From Streptosporangium pseudovulgare (GTDB lineage Bacteria; Actinomycetota; Actinomycetes; Streptosporangiales; Streptosporangiaceae), in contig NZ_BMQJ01000002.1 of NCBI RefSeq assembly GCF_014648055.1, positions 591,205-655,204 of the forward strand: a stretch of 64,000 nucleotides of DNA, given 5' to 3'. The notes under the pieces are model-generated. The model ran no database searches. It was not told the DNA's origin and was given only the letters and a program-made list of their open reading frames with translations. Positions 23,424 to 32,245 of the stretch are shown one piece after another (the first letter of the stretch is position 1; every line of letters starts with the position of its first letter). The position numbers were made by a program, and so were the translations under genes.

Positions 23424-23879
23424 TCAGAGCTCGGCGAGGACCTTCCGGTACTCGGCGATGTCGCGCGCCTCCGGAATCGGGTTCACCACGCTCCACCGGA
23501 CGATGCCGTCACCGTCGATGATGAAGGTGCCCCGGGTGGCGAGGCCCTTCTCCTCGTCGAACACACCGTACGCCTGTGCGACCTGACCGTGCGGCCAGAA
23601 GTCGGAGAGCAGGGGGAAGGTGTAGCCCTCCTGGTCGGCCCAGGCGCGGTGGGTGAACACCGAGTCCACCGAGACCGTCAGCACCTGGACGTCCTCGGGC
23701 GCGGTGGCGATGAACTCGTCGCGCAGCGCGCAGAGCTCGCCGTGGCAGATGCCGCTGAACGCGAGGGGATAGAAGATCAGCACGACCTTCTTGCCCCGGT
23801 GGTCGGAGAGCTTGACCGGGGTCCCGTGCTGATCCTTCAGCTCGAAGTCCGGAGCCGGGGAACCTACCTCGACCGCCAT
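23424..23879 (-). CDS. ahpE: AhpE-type peroxiredoxin
   Basis: A 151-residue thiol peroxidase that reduces hydroperoxides. The active-site segment FYPLAFSGICHGELC holds the peroxidatic Cys at residue 45; a second Cys at 50 stands where the mycobacterial AhpE I remember has Asp. The C-terminal 'GTFIIDGDGIVRWSVVNP' is typical. The ATG at 23879 is preferred over an upstream start because AGGA precedes it and earlier residues do not fit the family. It lies next to DUF3052 and near aceE, an arrangement I recall as common in actinomycetes. Confidence 0.92.
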   Translation of the reverse strand: MAVEVGSPAPDFELKDQHGTPVKLSDHRGKKVVLIFYPLAFSGICHGELCALRDEFIATAPEDVQVLTVSVDSVFTHRAWADQEGYTFPLLSDFWPHGQVAQAYGVFDEEKGLATRGTFIIDGDGIVRWSVVNPIPEARDIAEYRKVLAEL

Positions 23880-23920
23880 GTCGAAAGGTCCTTTCGTCGG
23901 ATGATGGGCGACACCATCAT

Positions 23921-23954
23921 CCTGCCGTACGACTCGCATGAGCCGTACGGCAGG
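23921..23954. terminator. Stem-loop between ahpE and DUF3052
   Basis: An 11-bp stem (CCTGCCGTACG / CGTACGGCAGG) with a 12-nt loop occupies the gap 9 bp after the DUF3052 stop codon. A smaller inverted repeat (GATGATGG / CCATCATC) adjoins it at 23900-23921. It probably terminates DUF3052 transcription or insulates the two genes. Confidence 0.65.
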
Positions 23955-23962
23955 GCGGACCC

Positions 23963-24391
23963 CTACCGGCGGGTCCGCGGAGGAGCCAGTCGGGTGCCCG
24001 ACCAGTCAGGAGCGGCGCTGATGCTGCTGGTCTGCGAGAGACCGGCGGTCGTGGCGTCCTCTCCGATGTCGCTGGGCTCAACGTGGCCTTCGCGGCCGGC
24101 CTTGGGAGTGAGCAGCCAGATCTGGCCGCCTGCACTCAGGTTGGTCAGCACCCCGCTGAGGGCGTCGAACAGATCGCCGTCACCGTCACGCCACCACAGC
24201 AGCACGACGTCGACGACGTCCTCGTAGTCTTCGTCGACCAGCTCGTTGCCGGTCAGCTCCTCGATGGAGTCGCGCAGATCGTCGTCGGCGTCCTCATCCC
24301 AGCCGACTTCCTGCACCACCTGACCCGGCTTGAGGCCGAGTCTTTCGGCCAGGCCGCGTTCGCCCCGAGCCTGACCCGCGGTCGCGCTCAC
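23963..24391 (-). CDS. DUF3052 family protein
   Basis: A 142-residue acidic protein of the actinobacterial DUF3052 family; function unknown. The core 'AERLGLKPGQVVQEVGWDEDADD' and 'EDVVDVVLLWWRDGDGDLFDAL' are characteristic, and the C-terminal quarter is flexible. The GTG start has AGGAGGG 6 bases upstream. It stands two genes from aceE and next to a peroxiredoxin, the usual neighbourhood for this family as I recall it. Confidence 0.88.
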   Translation of the reverse strand: MSATAGQARGERGLAERLGLKPGQVVQEVGWDEDADDDLRDSIEELTGNELVDEDYEDVVDVVLLWWRDGDGDLFDALSGVLTNLSAGGQIWLLTPKAGREGHVEPSDIGEDATTAGLSQTSSISAAPDWSGTRLAPPRTRR

Positions 24392-24514
24392 GTTTGTCCC
24401 TCCTGCTTGAATGTCACCGCAATCGCACGGTGCTCAGAATGCTTCGGCACAGTCCACACGCTGTGACCCTCGGTCGTCAACGGTCGCCACGGCAACGAGT
24501 GGGCTACGTATGAA

Positions 24515-24922
24515 TTAGTCCGACAAAAATGACAAACGGACCTGGCGTTCCGGATTGTCGACGTTGAGATCCACCAGGGCGATGGACTGCCAGGTGCCCA
24601 GCGCGAGCCGTCCGGACAGGACCGGGACGGTCGCGTAGGGAGGGATGAGAGCCGGCATGACATGCGAGCGCCCATGCCCCCTGGATCCGTGTGCATGCTT
24701 CCACCGGTCGTCGGCCGGCAGAAGGTCCTCCAACGCCGCGAGCAGGTCGTCGTCACTGCCCGAGCCGAGCTCGATCAGCGCGATCCCCGCGGTGGCGTGG
24801 GGGACGAAGACGTGCAACAGCCCGTCTCCCCCGCATGAGCGGACGAAGCTCTCGCACTCGGAGGTGATGTCATGGATCCGCTCACGGGAACCGGTCACCA
24901 CCTCGATCGTCTGAGATCTCAC
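24515..24922 (-). CDS. YjbQ/UPF0047 family protein
   Basis: A 135-residue YjbQ protein, a small family reported to have weak thiamine-phosphate synthase activity whose true role is open. Landmarks: 'HDITSECESFVRSCG', 'LLHVFVPHATAGIALIE' and 'WKHAHGSRGHGRSHVMPALIPP' with the conserved His residues, and 'GTWQSIALVDLN' near the end. The GTG at 24922 is chosen because AGGA lies 8 bases upstream and the length then fits the family; an upstream GTG at 24976 has no ribosome site. Confidence 0.88.
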   Translation of the reverse strand: MRSQTIEVVTGSRERIHDITSECESFVRSCGGDGLLHVFVPHATAGIALIELGSGSDDDLLAALEDLLPADDRWKHAHGSRGHGRSHVMPALIPPYATVPVLSGRLALGTWQSIALVDLNVDNPERQVRLSFLSD

Positions 24923-25475
24923 ATACTCGATCCTACGATCCGCGCTGAGCTGGGACGACGACCCCGCCCCATTCACCGGGGCGGCGGGGGGCGGTCGTGG
25001 CGGGAAATTCGCCGCTCAAACCGCTTCACCCCGGCTTCGCGCATCATTATCGTCACGATCCCACAAAGATCTTTCGCATTCTCGTGAACGGCCCGCCGTG
25101 GAATCCCCGGGGAATGCGGCGATCCCGGCCCGGCCTCACGGTCCGGTCCCGCGGCCCGGCCGTCACGGGCCGCCGGACCGGGGGGTTCGCCGGACGCGGC
25201 CCGGTCCGCGCGGCACCGCCCGGACGCCCCAGGGCCCGGGCCCGGCTAGATTCGTACGGCGGGGGCGGATCCGCCCCGCCCATGGAAAAGGGCCGGGCAG
25301 CGTGTACCCTGTGGGGGAAATTCGTCCTACCATCGGTGGTCTAGGCCATTTTCACGCCCCTGCCAGCGGGGACCTCCTGGTTACCGGTCAGTAGAGATGC
25401 ACTTTCCGGGGTAAGCGACCAGGATGGAAGACGACCTACACCAGACAAAAGTCCATCCTCGGAAGGCGAGACCCA
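24923..25475. other. 553-bp divergent intergenic region upstream of aceE
   Basis: No gene is supported. The stretch separates YjbQ (leftward) from aceE (rightward). The part at about 25290-25475 is less GC-rich and should hold the aceE promoter and a leader; an inverted-repeat-like segment occurs at 'cctaccatcggtggtctagg' (25328-25347). A ribosome site GGAAGG lies 9 bases before the aceE GTG. No riboswitch was recognised. Confidence 0.4.
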
Positions 25476-28223
25476 GTGGCTTCCGGACGCCAGCGTTTCT
25501 CGATCATCAGTGACGGCCTACCCAGCCAGCTTCCTGATGTCGACCCCAGCGAGACCCAGGAGTGGCTCGAGTCCCTCGACAACGTCGTCAAGACGGAGGG
25601 ACGGACCCGGGCCCGTTATTTGATGCTCCGCCTGCTGGAGCGGGCCCGGGAGCACCAGGTCGGCGTCCCCGGCCTGCGCAGCACCGACTACATCAACACG
25701 ATCCCGCCGGAGCGCGAGCCCTGGTTCCCCGGCGACGAGTACGTCGAGCGGCGGATCCGCGCCTACATCCGGTGGAACGCGGCGGTCATGGTCACCCGGG
25801 CCAACGCCCGCACCAACGTCGGCGGCCACATCGCGACCTACGCCTCGGCCGCCTCTCTCTACGAGGTGGGCTTCAACCACTTCTTCCGCGGCAAGGACCA
25901 CGGCGAGTCGGGCGACCAGGTCTTCATCCAGGGCCACGCCGCGCCCGGCATCTACGCCCGCGCCTTCCTGGAGGGCCGTCTCAACGAGACCCAGCTCGAC
26001 GCCTTCCGGCAGGAGCTGTCGCACGGCATCCGGGGCCTGCCGTCCTACCCGCACCCGCGGCTGATGCCCGACTTCTGGGAGTTCCCCACGGTCTCCATGG
26101 GCCTGGGCCCGATCTCGGCCATCTACCAGGCGCGGTTCAACCGCTACCTGCTGAACCGGAAGATCAAGGACACCAGTCGCAGCCACGTCTGGTGCTTCCT
26201 CGGCGACGGCGAGATGGACGAGCCCGAGTCGCTCGGCGCGATCGGCGTGGCCGCCCGCGAGGAGCTCGACAACCTCACGTTCGTCATCAACTGCAACCTG
26301 CAGCGCCTCGACGGCCCGGTCCGCGGCAACGGAAAGATCATCCAGGAGCTGGAGTCCTACTTCCGCGGCGCCGGCTGGAACGTCATCAAGGTCGTCTGGG
26401 GCCGCGACTGGGACCCGCTGCTGGCGGCCGACGTCGACGGCGTCCTGGTCAACAAGATGAACACCGTGCCCGACGGCCAGTTCCAGACCTACTCCGTCGA
26501 GTCCGGCTCCTACATCCGCGAGAGCTTCTTCGGCGACGACCCGCGGCTGCGCAAGATGGTCGAGCACCTGTCGGACGAGGACATCCGCAAGCTCTCGCGC
26601 GGCGGTCACGACTACCGCAAGGTCTACGCGGCCTACAAGGCGGCCCGCGAGCACGTCGGCCAGCCGACGGTCATCCTCGCCCAGACCATCAAGGGCTGGA
26701 CCCTGGGCAAGGACTTCGAGGCGCGCAACGCGACGCACCAGATGAAGAAGATGACCAAGGCCGAGCTCAAGGAGTTCCGGGACCGGCTCTACCTGCCGAT
26801 CCCCGACTCCGCCCTCGAGGCCGACCTGCCGCCCTACTTCCACCCGGGCGAGAACGACCCCGAGATCGAGTACATGAAGGAGCGCCGCGCGGCCCTGGGC
26901 GGAGTCCTGCCCAAGCGCGTGGTCCGCGCCAAGCCGGTCAAGCTGCCCGGCGACGCCGCCTACGCGCAGCTGAAGAAGGGCTCCGGCAAGCAGAACGTCG
27001 CCACCACCATGGCGTTCGTCCGCCTGCTCAAGGACCTCATCCGCGACAAGGAGATCGGCCACCGGTTCGTGCCGATCATCCCCGACGAGGCCCGCACCTT
27101 CGGTCTCGACGCGATCTTCCCGACCGCGAAGATCTACTCGCCGCACGGCCAGACCTACGAGGCCGTCGACCGCGAGCTGCTGCTGTCGTACAAGGAGTCG
27201 ACCGAGGGTCAGATCCTGCACGAGGGCATCAGCGAGTCCGGCTCCATGGCCTCGGCGATCGCGGCGGGCACGGCGTACGCCACGCACGGCGAGCACATGA
27301 TCCCGGTCTACATCTTCTACTCGATGTTCGGCTGGCAGCGCACCGCCGACCAGATGTGGCAGCTCGCCGACCAGATGGGCCGGGGCTTCCTGCTCGGCGC
27401 CACGGCCGGCCGCACCACGCTGAACGGCGAGGGCCTGCAGCACGAGGACGGCCACACCCCGCTGACCGCCTCCACCAACCCGGCGGCGGTGTCCTACGAC
27501 CCGTCGTGGGCCTTCGAGGTGGCGCACATCGTCAAGGACGGCCTGCGGAGGATGTACGGGGAGGACCCCGAGAACATCTTCTACTACCTGACCGTCTACA
27601 ACGAGCCCTACCCCCAGCCGGCCGAGCCCGAGGGCCTCGACGTCGAGGGCCTGCTGAAGGGCCTCTACCGGTACGCCGCGGCGCCCGCCGTGGCGGGGCC
27701 GAAGGCCAACATCCTGTCCTCCGGCGTGGCCGGTCCCTGGGCCGTGGAGGCCCAGCGCATGCTGGCCGAGGACTGGGGCGTGGCGGCCGAGGTGTGGTCG
27801 GCCACCTCCTGGACGGAGCTGCGCCGCGAGGCGCTGGCCGCCGAGGAGCACAACCTGCTCAACCCCGACGCCGAGCGGCGGGTGCCGTACGTGACGCAGG
27901 CGCTGTCGCGGGCCGAGGGCCCGTTCGTCGGCGTCAGCGACTACATGCGCGCCGTGCAGGACCAGATCGCCCAGTGGGTCCCGGGTGACTGGACCTCCCT
28001 CGGCACCGACGGCTTCGGCCTGTCGGACACCCGGTCGGCGCTGCGCCGCCACTTCCACGTGGACGCCGCCTCCATCACCCTCGCCGTGCTCACCCAGCTG
28101 GTCCAGCGGGGCGAGCTGGACGAGGAGGTGCTGCGCGAGGCCATCGTGAAGTACCACCTGAAGAACGGCGTGACCGAGGCCGGCGGGATCGAGAGCAACG
28201 ACACCCAGTCCATGGGACTGTGA
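25476..28223 (+). CDS. aceE: Pyruvate dehydrogenase E1 component, homodimeric type
   Basis: A 915-residue thiamine-diphosphate enzyme that decarboxylates pyruvate and passes the acetyl group to the E2 lipoyl domain, feeding acetyl-CoA. Near full length for AceE. The ThDP/metal motif runs from GDGEMDEPE (about 243) to INCNLQ (about 270). The substrate region '[26 protein letters not shown]' and the later '[27 protein letters not shown]' are diagnostic. It ends in a strong hairpin terminator and is transcribed alone. The E2/E3 genes are not in the window. The downstream fatty-acid genes use its product. Confidence 0.97.
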   Translation: MASGRQRFSIISDGLPSQLPDVDPSETQEWLESLDNVVKTEGRTRARYLMLRLLERAREHQVGVPGLRSTDYINTIPPEREPWFPGDEYVERRIRAYIRWNAAVMVTRANARTNVGGHIATYASAASLYEVGFNHFFRGKDHGESGDQVFIQGHAAPGIYARAFLEGRLNETQLDAFRQELSHGIRGLPSYPHPRLMPDFWEFPTVSMGLGPISAIYQARFNRYLLNRKIKDTSRSHVWCFLGDGEMDEPESLGAIGVAAREELDNLTFVINCNLQRLDGPVRGNGKIIQELESYFRGAGWNVIKVVWGRDWDPLLAADVDGVLVNKMNTVPDGQFQTYSVESGSYIRESFFGDDPRLRKMVEHLSDEDIRKLSRGGHDYRKVYAAYKAAREHVGQPTVILAQTIKGWTLGKDFEARNATHQMKKMTKAELKEFRDRLYLPIPDSALEADLPPYFHPGENDPEIEYMKERRAALGGVLPKRVVRAKPVKLPGDAAYAQLKKGSGKQNVATTMAFVRLLKDLIRDKEIGHRFVPIIPDEARTFGLDAIFPTAKIYSPHGQTYEAVDRELLLSYKESTEGQILHEGISESGSMASAIAAGTAYATHGEHMIPVYIFYSMFGWQRTADQMWQLADQMGRGFLLGATAGRTTLNGEGLQHEDGHTPLTASTNPAAVSYDPSWAFEVAHIVKDGLRRMYGEDPENIFYYLTVYNEPYPQPAEPEGLDVEGLLKGLYRYAAAPAVAGPKANILSSGVAGPWAVEAQRMLAEDWGVAAEVWSATSWTELRREALAAEEHNLLNPDAERRVPYVTQALSRAEGPFVGVSDYMRAVQDQIAQWVPGDWTSLGTDGFGLSDTRSALRRHFHVDAASITLAVLTQLVQRGELDEEVLREAIVKYHLKNGVTEAGGIESNDTQSMGL

Positions 28224-28230
28224 CGTGACG

Positions 28231-28265
28231 CCGGGCGGGTCCTTTTTTTGAAAGGGCCCGCCCGG
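28231..28265. terminator. Terminator hairpin after aceE
   Basis: CCGGGCGGGTCCTTT pairs with GAAAGGGCCCGCCCGG around a T-rich loop, 8 bp after the aceE stop. It is one of the strongest hairpins in the window. Confidence 0.85.
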
Positions 28266-28312
28266 CTAGTGTTGGATCGCTTCCCCCGGCGTCCGAATCG
28301 AGGGAGCATCAC

Positions 28313-29896
28313 GTGCGAAAAGTCCTGGCGGTGGCGACCGCGGCCACCGTCCTGTCCGGCCTGTTGACCGCCTGCAGCGACCCGGCCCTTAACAGCGGAC
28401 TCGGTCCCGCCGACCCGTCCTCACCGGCCGGGGGGACCGCCGCGCCGTCGGGGACGACCGGGACGGCGGGCGCGACCGGGACGGCCGGGCGCATCGCGTG
28501 GGGGCCCTGCACCGACGTCCGGGGACCGAACGGGCAGGTCCCGGCCAAGCCCGACGCCACCCTGCGGTGCGGCTCGCTGCGGGTGCCGCTCGACTACGCC
28601 AAGCCGGACGGCGAGACGCTGGACATCGCGATGATCCGCATCCCGGCGACCGACCAGGCCCGGCGGATCGGCTCCCTGGTCTTCAACTTCGGCGGCCCCG
28701 GCGCCTCCGGCGTCGACACCATGGCCCAGGCCGCCAAGGCGTTCGCCAGCCTCAACACCCGCTACGACCTGGTCAGCTTCGACCCGCGCGGAGTGGAGCG
28801 CAGCTCCGGCGTCAGGTGCGACGGCGAGCAGGTCATGGACCGCTACACCTCGATGAACACGATCGCCGTCACCCAGGCGGACTGGGACCGGCAGGAACGC
28901 ATCATCAAGGACTTCGCCGCCGCCTGCGAGCGGACCTCCGGGAAGATCCTGCCCTACGTCGGCACGGTGAACGCCGCCCGCGACATGGACCGGATGCGCG
29001 AGGCGCTCGGCGAGCCGAAGCTCAACTACTTCGGCATCTCCTACGGCACGCAGCTCGGCGCCGTCTACGCCACCGAGTTCCCCAAGAACGTGGGCCGCTT
29101 CGTGCTGGACGCCCCGCTGGACCCGAGCGTCTCGATGAACAGGCGCACCGTGGTGCAGTCGGCCGGGTTCCAGCACGCCTACGACGACTTCCTGAAGGAC
29201 TGCATCAAGGGGCCCGGCCGGTGCGACATCGGCGCCGACCGGACCATCGCGAACAAGAACGTCGAGAAGTTCATGGGCGACGTGGAGGACAAGCCGCTCA
29301 AGGTCGGTTCCCGCGAGCTCACCCAGGGGCTGGCCAACACCGGCGTCGCCGCCGCGCTGTACTCGAAGCTGACGTGGCCGCTGCTGGAGCAGGGGCTGAA
29401 CATGGCCTTCAGCGACGACGGGCGGCTCCTGCTCAGCCTCGCCGACAACTACAACGGGCGCCTGCCCGACGGGTCCTACACGACCCTCATGAGCAGCTTC
29501 CCGGCCATCAGCTGCGCGGACACCGCCGAGCGGCCGGACCTCGCGCAGCTGAAGCGCACCCAGCGGGAGGCGCTGAAGGTCTCCCCGCTGTTCGGCAGCG
29601 CGGGCATGGGGCTGATCTGCTCCTCCTGGCCGGTCAAGGGCAGCAACCAGGCCAGGAAGGTGGACGCGGCCGGTTCCGCGCCGATCGTGGTGATCGGCGG
29701 CACCGGCGACCCGGCCACGCCGTACGAGTGGGCGCCGAAGCTGACCGAGCAGCTCGGCACGGGGGTGCTGGTCACCTACAAGGGCGAGGGCCACGGGGCG
29801 TACATCTCCGGCGACCAGTGCGTCAAGAAGGTGACCGACAAGTATCTGCTCGAAGGGGAGGTCCCCGCCAAGGGCACCACCTGCGCGGCCTCCTGA
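28313..29896 (+). CDS. Secreted alpha/beta-hydrolase lipoprotein (S33/TAP-like peptidase)
   Basis: A 527-residue exported hydrolase related to tripeptidyl/prolyl aminopeptidases. The N-terminus is a lipoprotein signal with lipobox LLTAC (Cys 21), followed by a low-complexity Pro/Gly/Thr linker. Catalytic elements: nucleophile Ser 243 in FGISYGTQLG, Asp in GGTGDPATPYEWA and His in GEGHGAYI; the last two lie in a TAP-like C-terminal domain. GGGAG precedes the GTG start. It probably cleaves short peptides at the cell surface (family inference). It is monocistronic, between the aceE terminator and another hairpin at about 30035. Confidence 0.9.
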   Translation: MRKVLAVATAATVLSGLLTACSDPALNSGLGPADPSSPAGGTAAPSGTTGTAGATGTAGRIAWGPCTDVRGPNGQVPAKPDATLRCGSLRVPLDYAKPDGETLDIAMIRIPATDQARRIGSLVFNFGGPGASGVDTMAQAAKAFASLNTRYDLVSFDPRGVERSSGVRCDGEQVMDRYTSMNTIAVTQADWDRQERIIKDFAAACERTSGKILPYVGTVNAARDMDRMREALGEPKLNYFGISYGTQLGAVYATEFPKNVGRFVLDAPLDPSVSMNRRTVVQSAGFQHAYDDFLKDCIKGPGRCDIGADRTIANKNVEKFMGDVEDKPLKVGSRELTQGLANTGVAAALYSKLTWPLLEQGLNMAFSDDGRLLLSLADNYNGRLPDGSYTTLMSSFPAISCADTAERPDLAQLKRTQREALKVSPLFGSAGMGLICSSWPVKGSNQARKVDAAGSAPIVVIGGTGDPATPYEWAPKLTEQLGTGVLVTYKGEGHGAYISGDQCVKKVTDKYLLEGEVPAKGTTCAAS

Positions 29897-30022
29897 CCTC
29901 CCGCCTCCCGCGCCGGGCCTGCGGTCCCGCTCTCCGCGGAGCCGTACGGCCCGGCGACGGCTTCGGAGGCGGCCCCGAACGCGGTCAACGCCGCCGCCGT
30001 GGAAAGCGGGGTCGGTGCGTCC

Positions 30023-30047
30023 CGTGCCTGCCGGTCAGGCAGGCACG
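30023..30047. terminator. Hairpin after the hydrolase lipoprotein gene
   Basis: A 10-bp stem (CGTGCCTGCC / GGCAGGCACG) with a 5-nt loop lies about 125 bp downstream of the lipoprotein gene and upstream of the acetyltransferase gene. There is no U-tract. Confidence 0.55.
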
Positions 30048-30171
30048 AGGTGTCCCGCGTCTCCTCCCGGACCCCCCTCCCCCGCGTGCCCTCCCGGATC
30101 CGCCAGAATGGCGCACAGCGAGGGAGAACCCACCTCGTGGAGACCTGGAGACCTGGAGACGGGGGCTGCTC

Positions 30172-30693
30172 ATGCCGACGCCGGAGACGATCGTCCGCCC
30201 GGCCGCGCCGGCGGACCTGCCGGCTGTGGCCGGCATCTACACCCACTACGTGGTCGGCAGCGTGGCCACGTTCGAGGAGACGCCGCCGCCGGTCTCCGAC
30301 TGGCGGAGCAGGCTCGGCGACCTCACCGACCGGGGGCTTCCGTTCCTGGTGGCCGAGGTGGCCGGCGAGGTGGCCGGATACGCCTACGCCGCGCCCTGGC
30401 GGCCGAAGCCGGCCTACCGGCACACCGTCGAGGACTCGATCTATCTCGCCCCGGACCACACCGGCCGGGGGCTGGGCGGCGCGCTGCTGGGGGCGCTGGT
30501 GGAGCGGAGCGAGCGGGCCGGCGCGCGCCAGATGATCGCGGTCATCGCGGGCACCGGGAGCGAGGCGTCCGCCGCCCTGCACCGCCGGTTCGGCTTCTCC
30601 GCCGCAGGACTGCTGGCGAAGGTGGGGCACAAGCACGGCCGCTGGATCGACACCCTCCTGATGCAGCGGGAACTGGGCTCCGGAGGGAGCTGA
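30172..30693 (+). CDS. GNAT N-acetyltransferase, phosphinothricin-acetyltransferase-like
   Basis: A 173-residue acetyltransferase. 'IVRPAAPADLPAVAGIYTHYV' at the N-terminus, 'ATFEETPP' and the acetyl-CoA loop 'YLAPDHTGRGLGGALL' fit the PAT/Bar group, as do 'IAVIAGTGSEASAALHRRFGF' and the tail 'KHGRWIDTLLMQREL'. The ATG at 30172 is selected because upstream residues are out of character. Substrates in this group are small amines such as phosphinothricin or methionine sulfone; which one applies here is unknown. Confidence 0.88.
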   Translation: MPTPETIVRPAAPADLPAVAGIYTHYVVGSVATFEETPPPVSDWRSRLGDLTDRGLPFLVAEVAGEVAGYAYAAPWRPKPAYRHTVEDSIYLAPDHTGRGLGGALLGALVERSERAGARQMIAVIAGTGSEASAALHRRFGFSAAGLLAKVGHKHGRWIDTLLMQRELGSGGS

Positions 30694-30808
30694 CCGCCCG
30701 GCGCGCCCGCCGTACGGCCGGGCCCGCGCGGCCGGGCCCTCCGCATGACCCGCCCCACGGCTCCCTACGGCCGGGCGGTCCGTACGGCCGGGTCCCGAGG
30801 GCGGGGGC

Positions 30809-31645
30809 TCACTCCTGCCCGGCGGACTCCCGCAGCACGCCGGGGAGGCCGGCGGCGTATCGTTCCGGCGGCTGCTCGGGCGCGGCCTCGGCGGTCTCCT
30901 CGGCCCAGGCGATGCGGTCGAGCTTGAAAACCCGGACGTCCTGGCGGAGCCGGTCCATGCCCATGAGGTACCACTGGCCGCCGCGCCCGCCCATGAAGAC
31001 CGCCGGCTCCACCTCGCGGACGGTGGACCGGCCCTTGCGGTCCTCGTAGCCCAGCCGCAGCACCCTCCGGCGCAGCAGCGCCCCCTCGATCACCGCCGCC
31101 ACCCGGGGGTAGGGCTCGGGCTCGGCCGCGGCACGCGCGGGGACGACCGGCCACCCGGCCCCGTCACCCTCCCCGCCACCGGCCGATCGCTCCGCCCCGC
31201 CGTTCCCCCCGCCGCCGACCGGCCGCCCGGCCTCGCCGTCACCGGCGGAGCCTTCCGCCCCCCCGCCCCTGCCGCCACCGGCCGCGTCCTCGTGCCGGAC
31301 CTCTCCGGGAGACGGCGTCGCCGCGGCGAGCCGGCGCAGGGCGTCGCGGGCGGGACCGGCCAGCGGGGTGTCCGCGGCGCGGACGAGCGCCACGGCGACC
31401 GCGGCCGCCTCCTCCGCGGTGAAGGCGACCGGGGACGGGGCGGCGGATGTGTCGAGGGCGTGGCCGCCCCGCCCGCCGGGTTCGGCGCGCACGGGGACCC
31501 CGGACTCCCGGAGCGCGGCGAGGTCGCGCTCGACGGTGCGCTCCCCCACCCCGAGCCGGTCCGCCAGCTCGCGGACCCGCAGGAACCCGGGCGCGGCGGC
31601 GCGGAGCTCTTCGACCAGGACGCAAAGCCGATCGGTGCGGTTCAC
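30809..31645 (-). CDS. WYL-domain transcriptional regulator (YafY type)
   Basis: A 278-residue regulator with an N-terminal winged helix ('DRLCVLVEELRAAAPGFLRVRELADRLGVGERTVERDLAALRESG') and a C-terminal WYL-type domain ('RRRVLRLGYEDRKGRSTVREVEPAVFMGGRGGQWYLMGMDRLRQ'). Between them, about 45 residues are almost only Gly, Glu, Asp, Ala and Ser, an unusually long low-complexity linker. The GTG at 31645 gives the usual family N-terminus (VNRTDRL); an ATG ten codons upstream is possible. WYL regulators often sense nucleic-acid or small-molecule ligands. The target is unknown. Confidence 0.85.
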   Translation of the reverse strand: MNRTDRLCVLVEELRAAAPGFLRVRELADRLGVGERTVERDLAALRESGVPVRAEPGGRGGHALDTSAAPSPVAFTAEEAAAVAVALVRAADTPLAGPARDALRRLAAATPSPGEVRHEDAAGGGRGGGAEGSAGDGEAGRPVGGGGNGGAERSAGGGEGDGAGWPVVPARAAAEPEPYPRVAAVIEGALLRRRVLRLGYEDRKGRSTVREVEPAVFMGGRGGQWYLMGMDRLRQDVRVFKLDRIAWAEETAEAAPEQPPERYAAGLPGVLRESAGQE

Positions 31646-31788
31646 ACCTGCGACGTTACGCGCCGGTTCCGACATCCTCCAGGCGCCGGCCGGCCCACGG
31701 CCGCCGAAACGCGCATCGATCCAGTTACGGCGGTTGAATGGTCAAAAGGGCGCCGATAATCTGTCCCGACACATCTCATTGGAGCTCG

Positions 31789-32235
31789 ATGGCAGCAGGA
31801 CCGAACCACCCCATGGGCATGGACCCCGACCGCTCGCCCACCCCCTCCACCTCCGGGAAGGGCCTGAAGGGCTCGAAGGCGTCCAAGGGCATCGTGCTCG
31901 GCGGCGTCGCCGTCGTCACGCTCCTGCTCATCGGCTACTGCAGCGCCCAGGAGGACGACTACGACGAGGTCAACGCCGAGTGCGTCGACCTCGACAGCCA
32001 GCAGCCCGACGGCTCCTACACCGTCGTCGACGAGGACTACTGCGACGACGACGGCGGCGGCTCCCACTACCACGGCTCGTACGGCGCCTACCGCTGGTAC
32101 TACGGCGGCATGCGGTCGGGCGGCCGCATCATGCACGGCACCACCGTGCGCCCGGCCGACGTCAGGATCGTCAGCCGCCAGGGCACCGTGATCCAGCGCG
32201 GCGGCTTCGGCTTCCGCGGTGGGAGCGGAAGCTGA
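31789..32235 (+). CDS. Small single-pass membrane protein, first of the GSP-synthase-like trio
   Basis: A 148-residue protein with a basic N-terminal third (GKGLKGSKASKG), one membrane segment (IVLGGVAVVTLLLIGYC, about 33-50), an acidic stretch with several Cys/Asp ('EDDYDEVNAECVDLD', 'DEDYCDDDGGG'), a His/Tyr-rich patch (SHYHGSYGAYRWYYGG) and a Gly-rich tail. GGAG lies 4 bases before the chosen ATG. It ends 10 bp before the glutathionylspermidine-synthase-like gene. The pairing resembles YgiB-YgiC of enterobacteria, in which a small DUF1190 protein precedes an amide ligase. Confidence 0.75.
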   Translation: MAAGPNHPMGMDPDRSPTPSTSGKGLKGSKASKGIVLGGVAVVTLLLIGYCSAQEDDYDEVNAECVDLDSQQPDGSYTVVDEDYCDDDGGGSHYHGSYGAYRWYYGGMRSGGRIMHGTTVRPADVRIVSRQGTVIQRGGFGFRGGSGS

Positions 32236-32245
32236 GCGCGGGCGG

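Noticed and set aside
24923..25475. A riboswitch in the long aceE leader or next to YjbQ (thiamine-related)
   Set aside because: No thiamine-box core or other aptamer consensus could be read on either strand.
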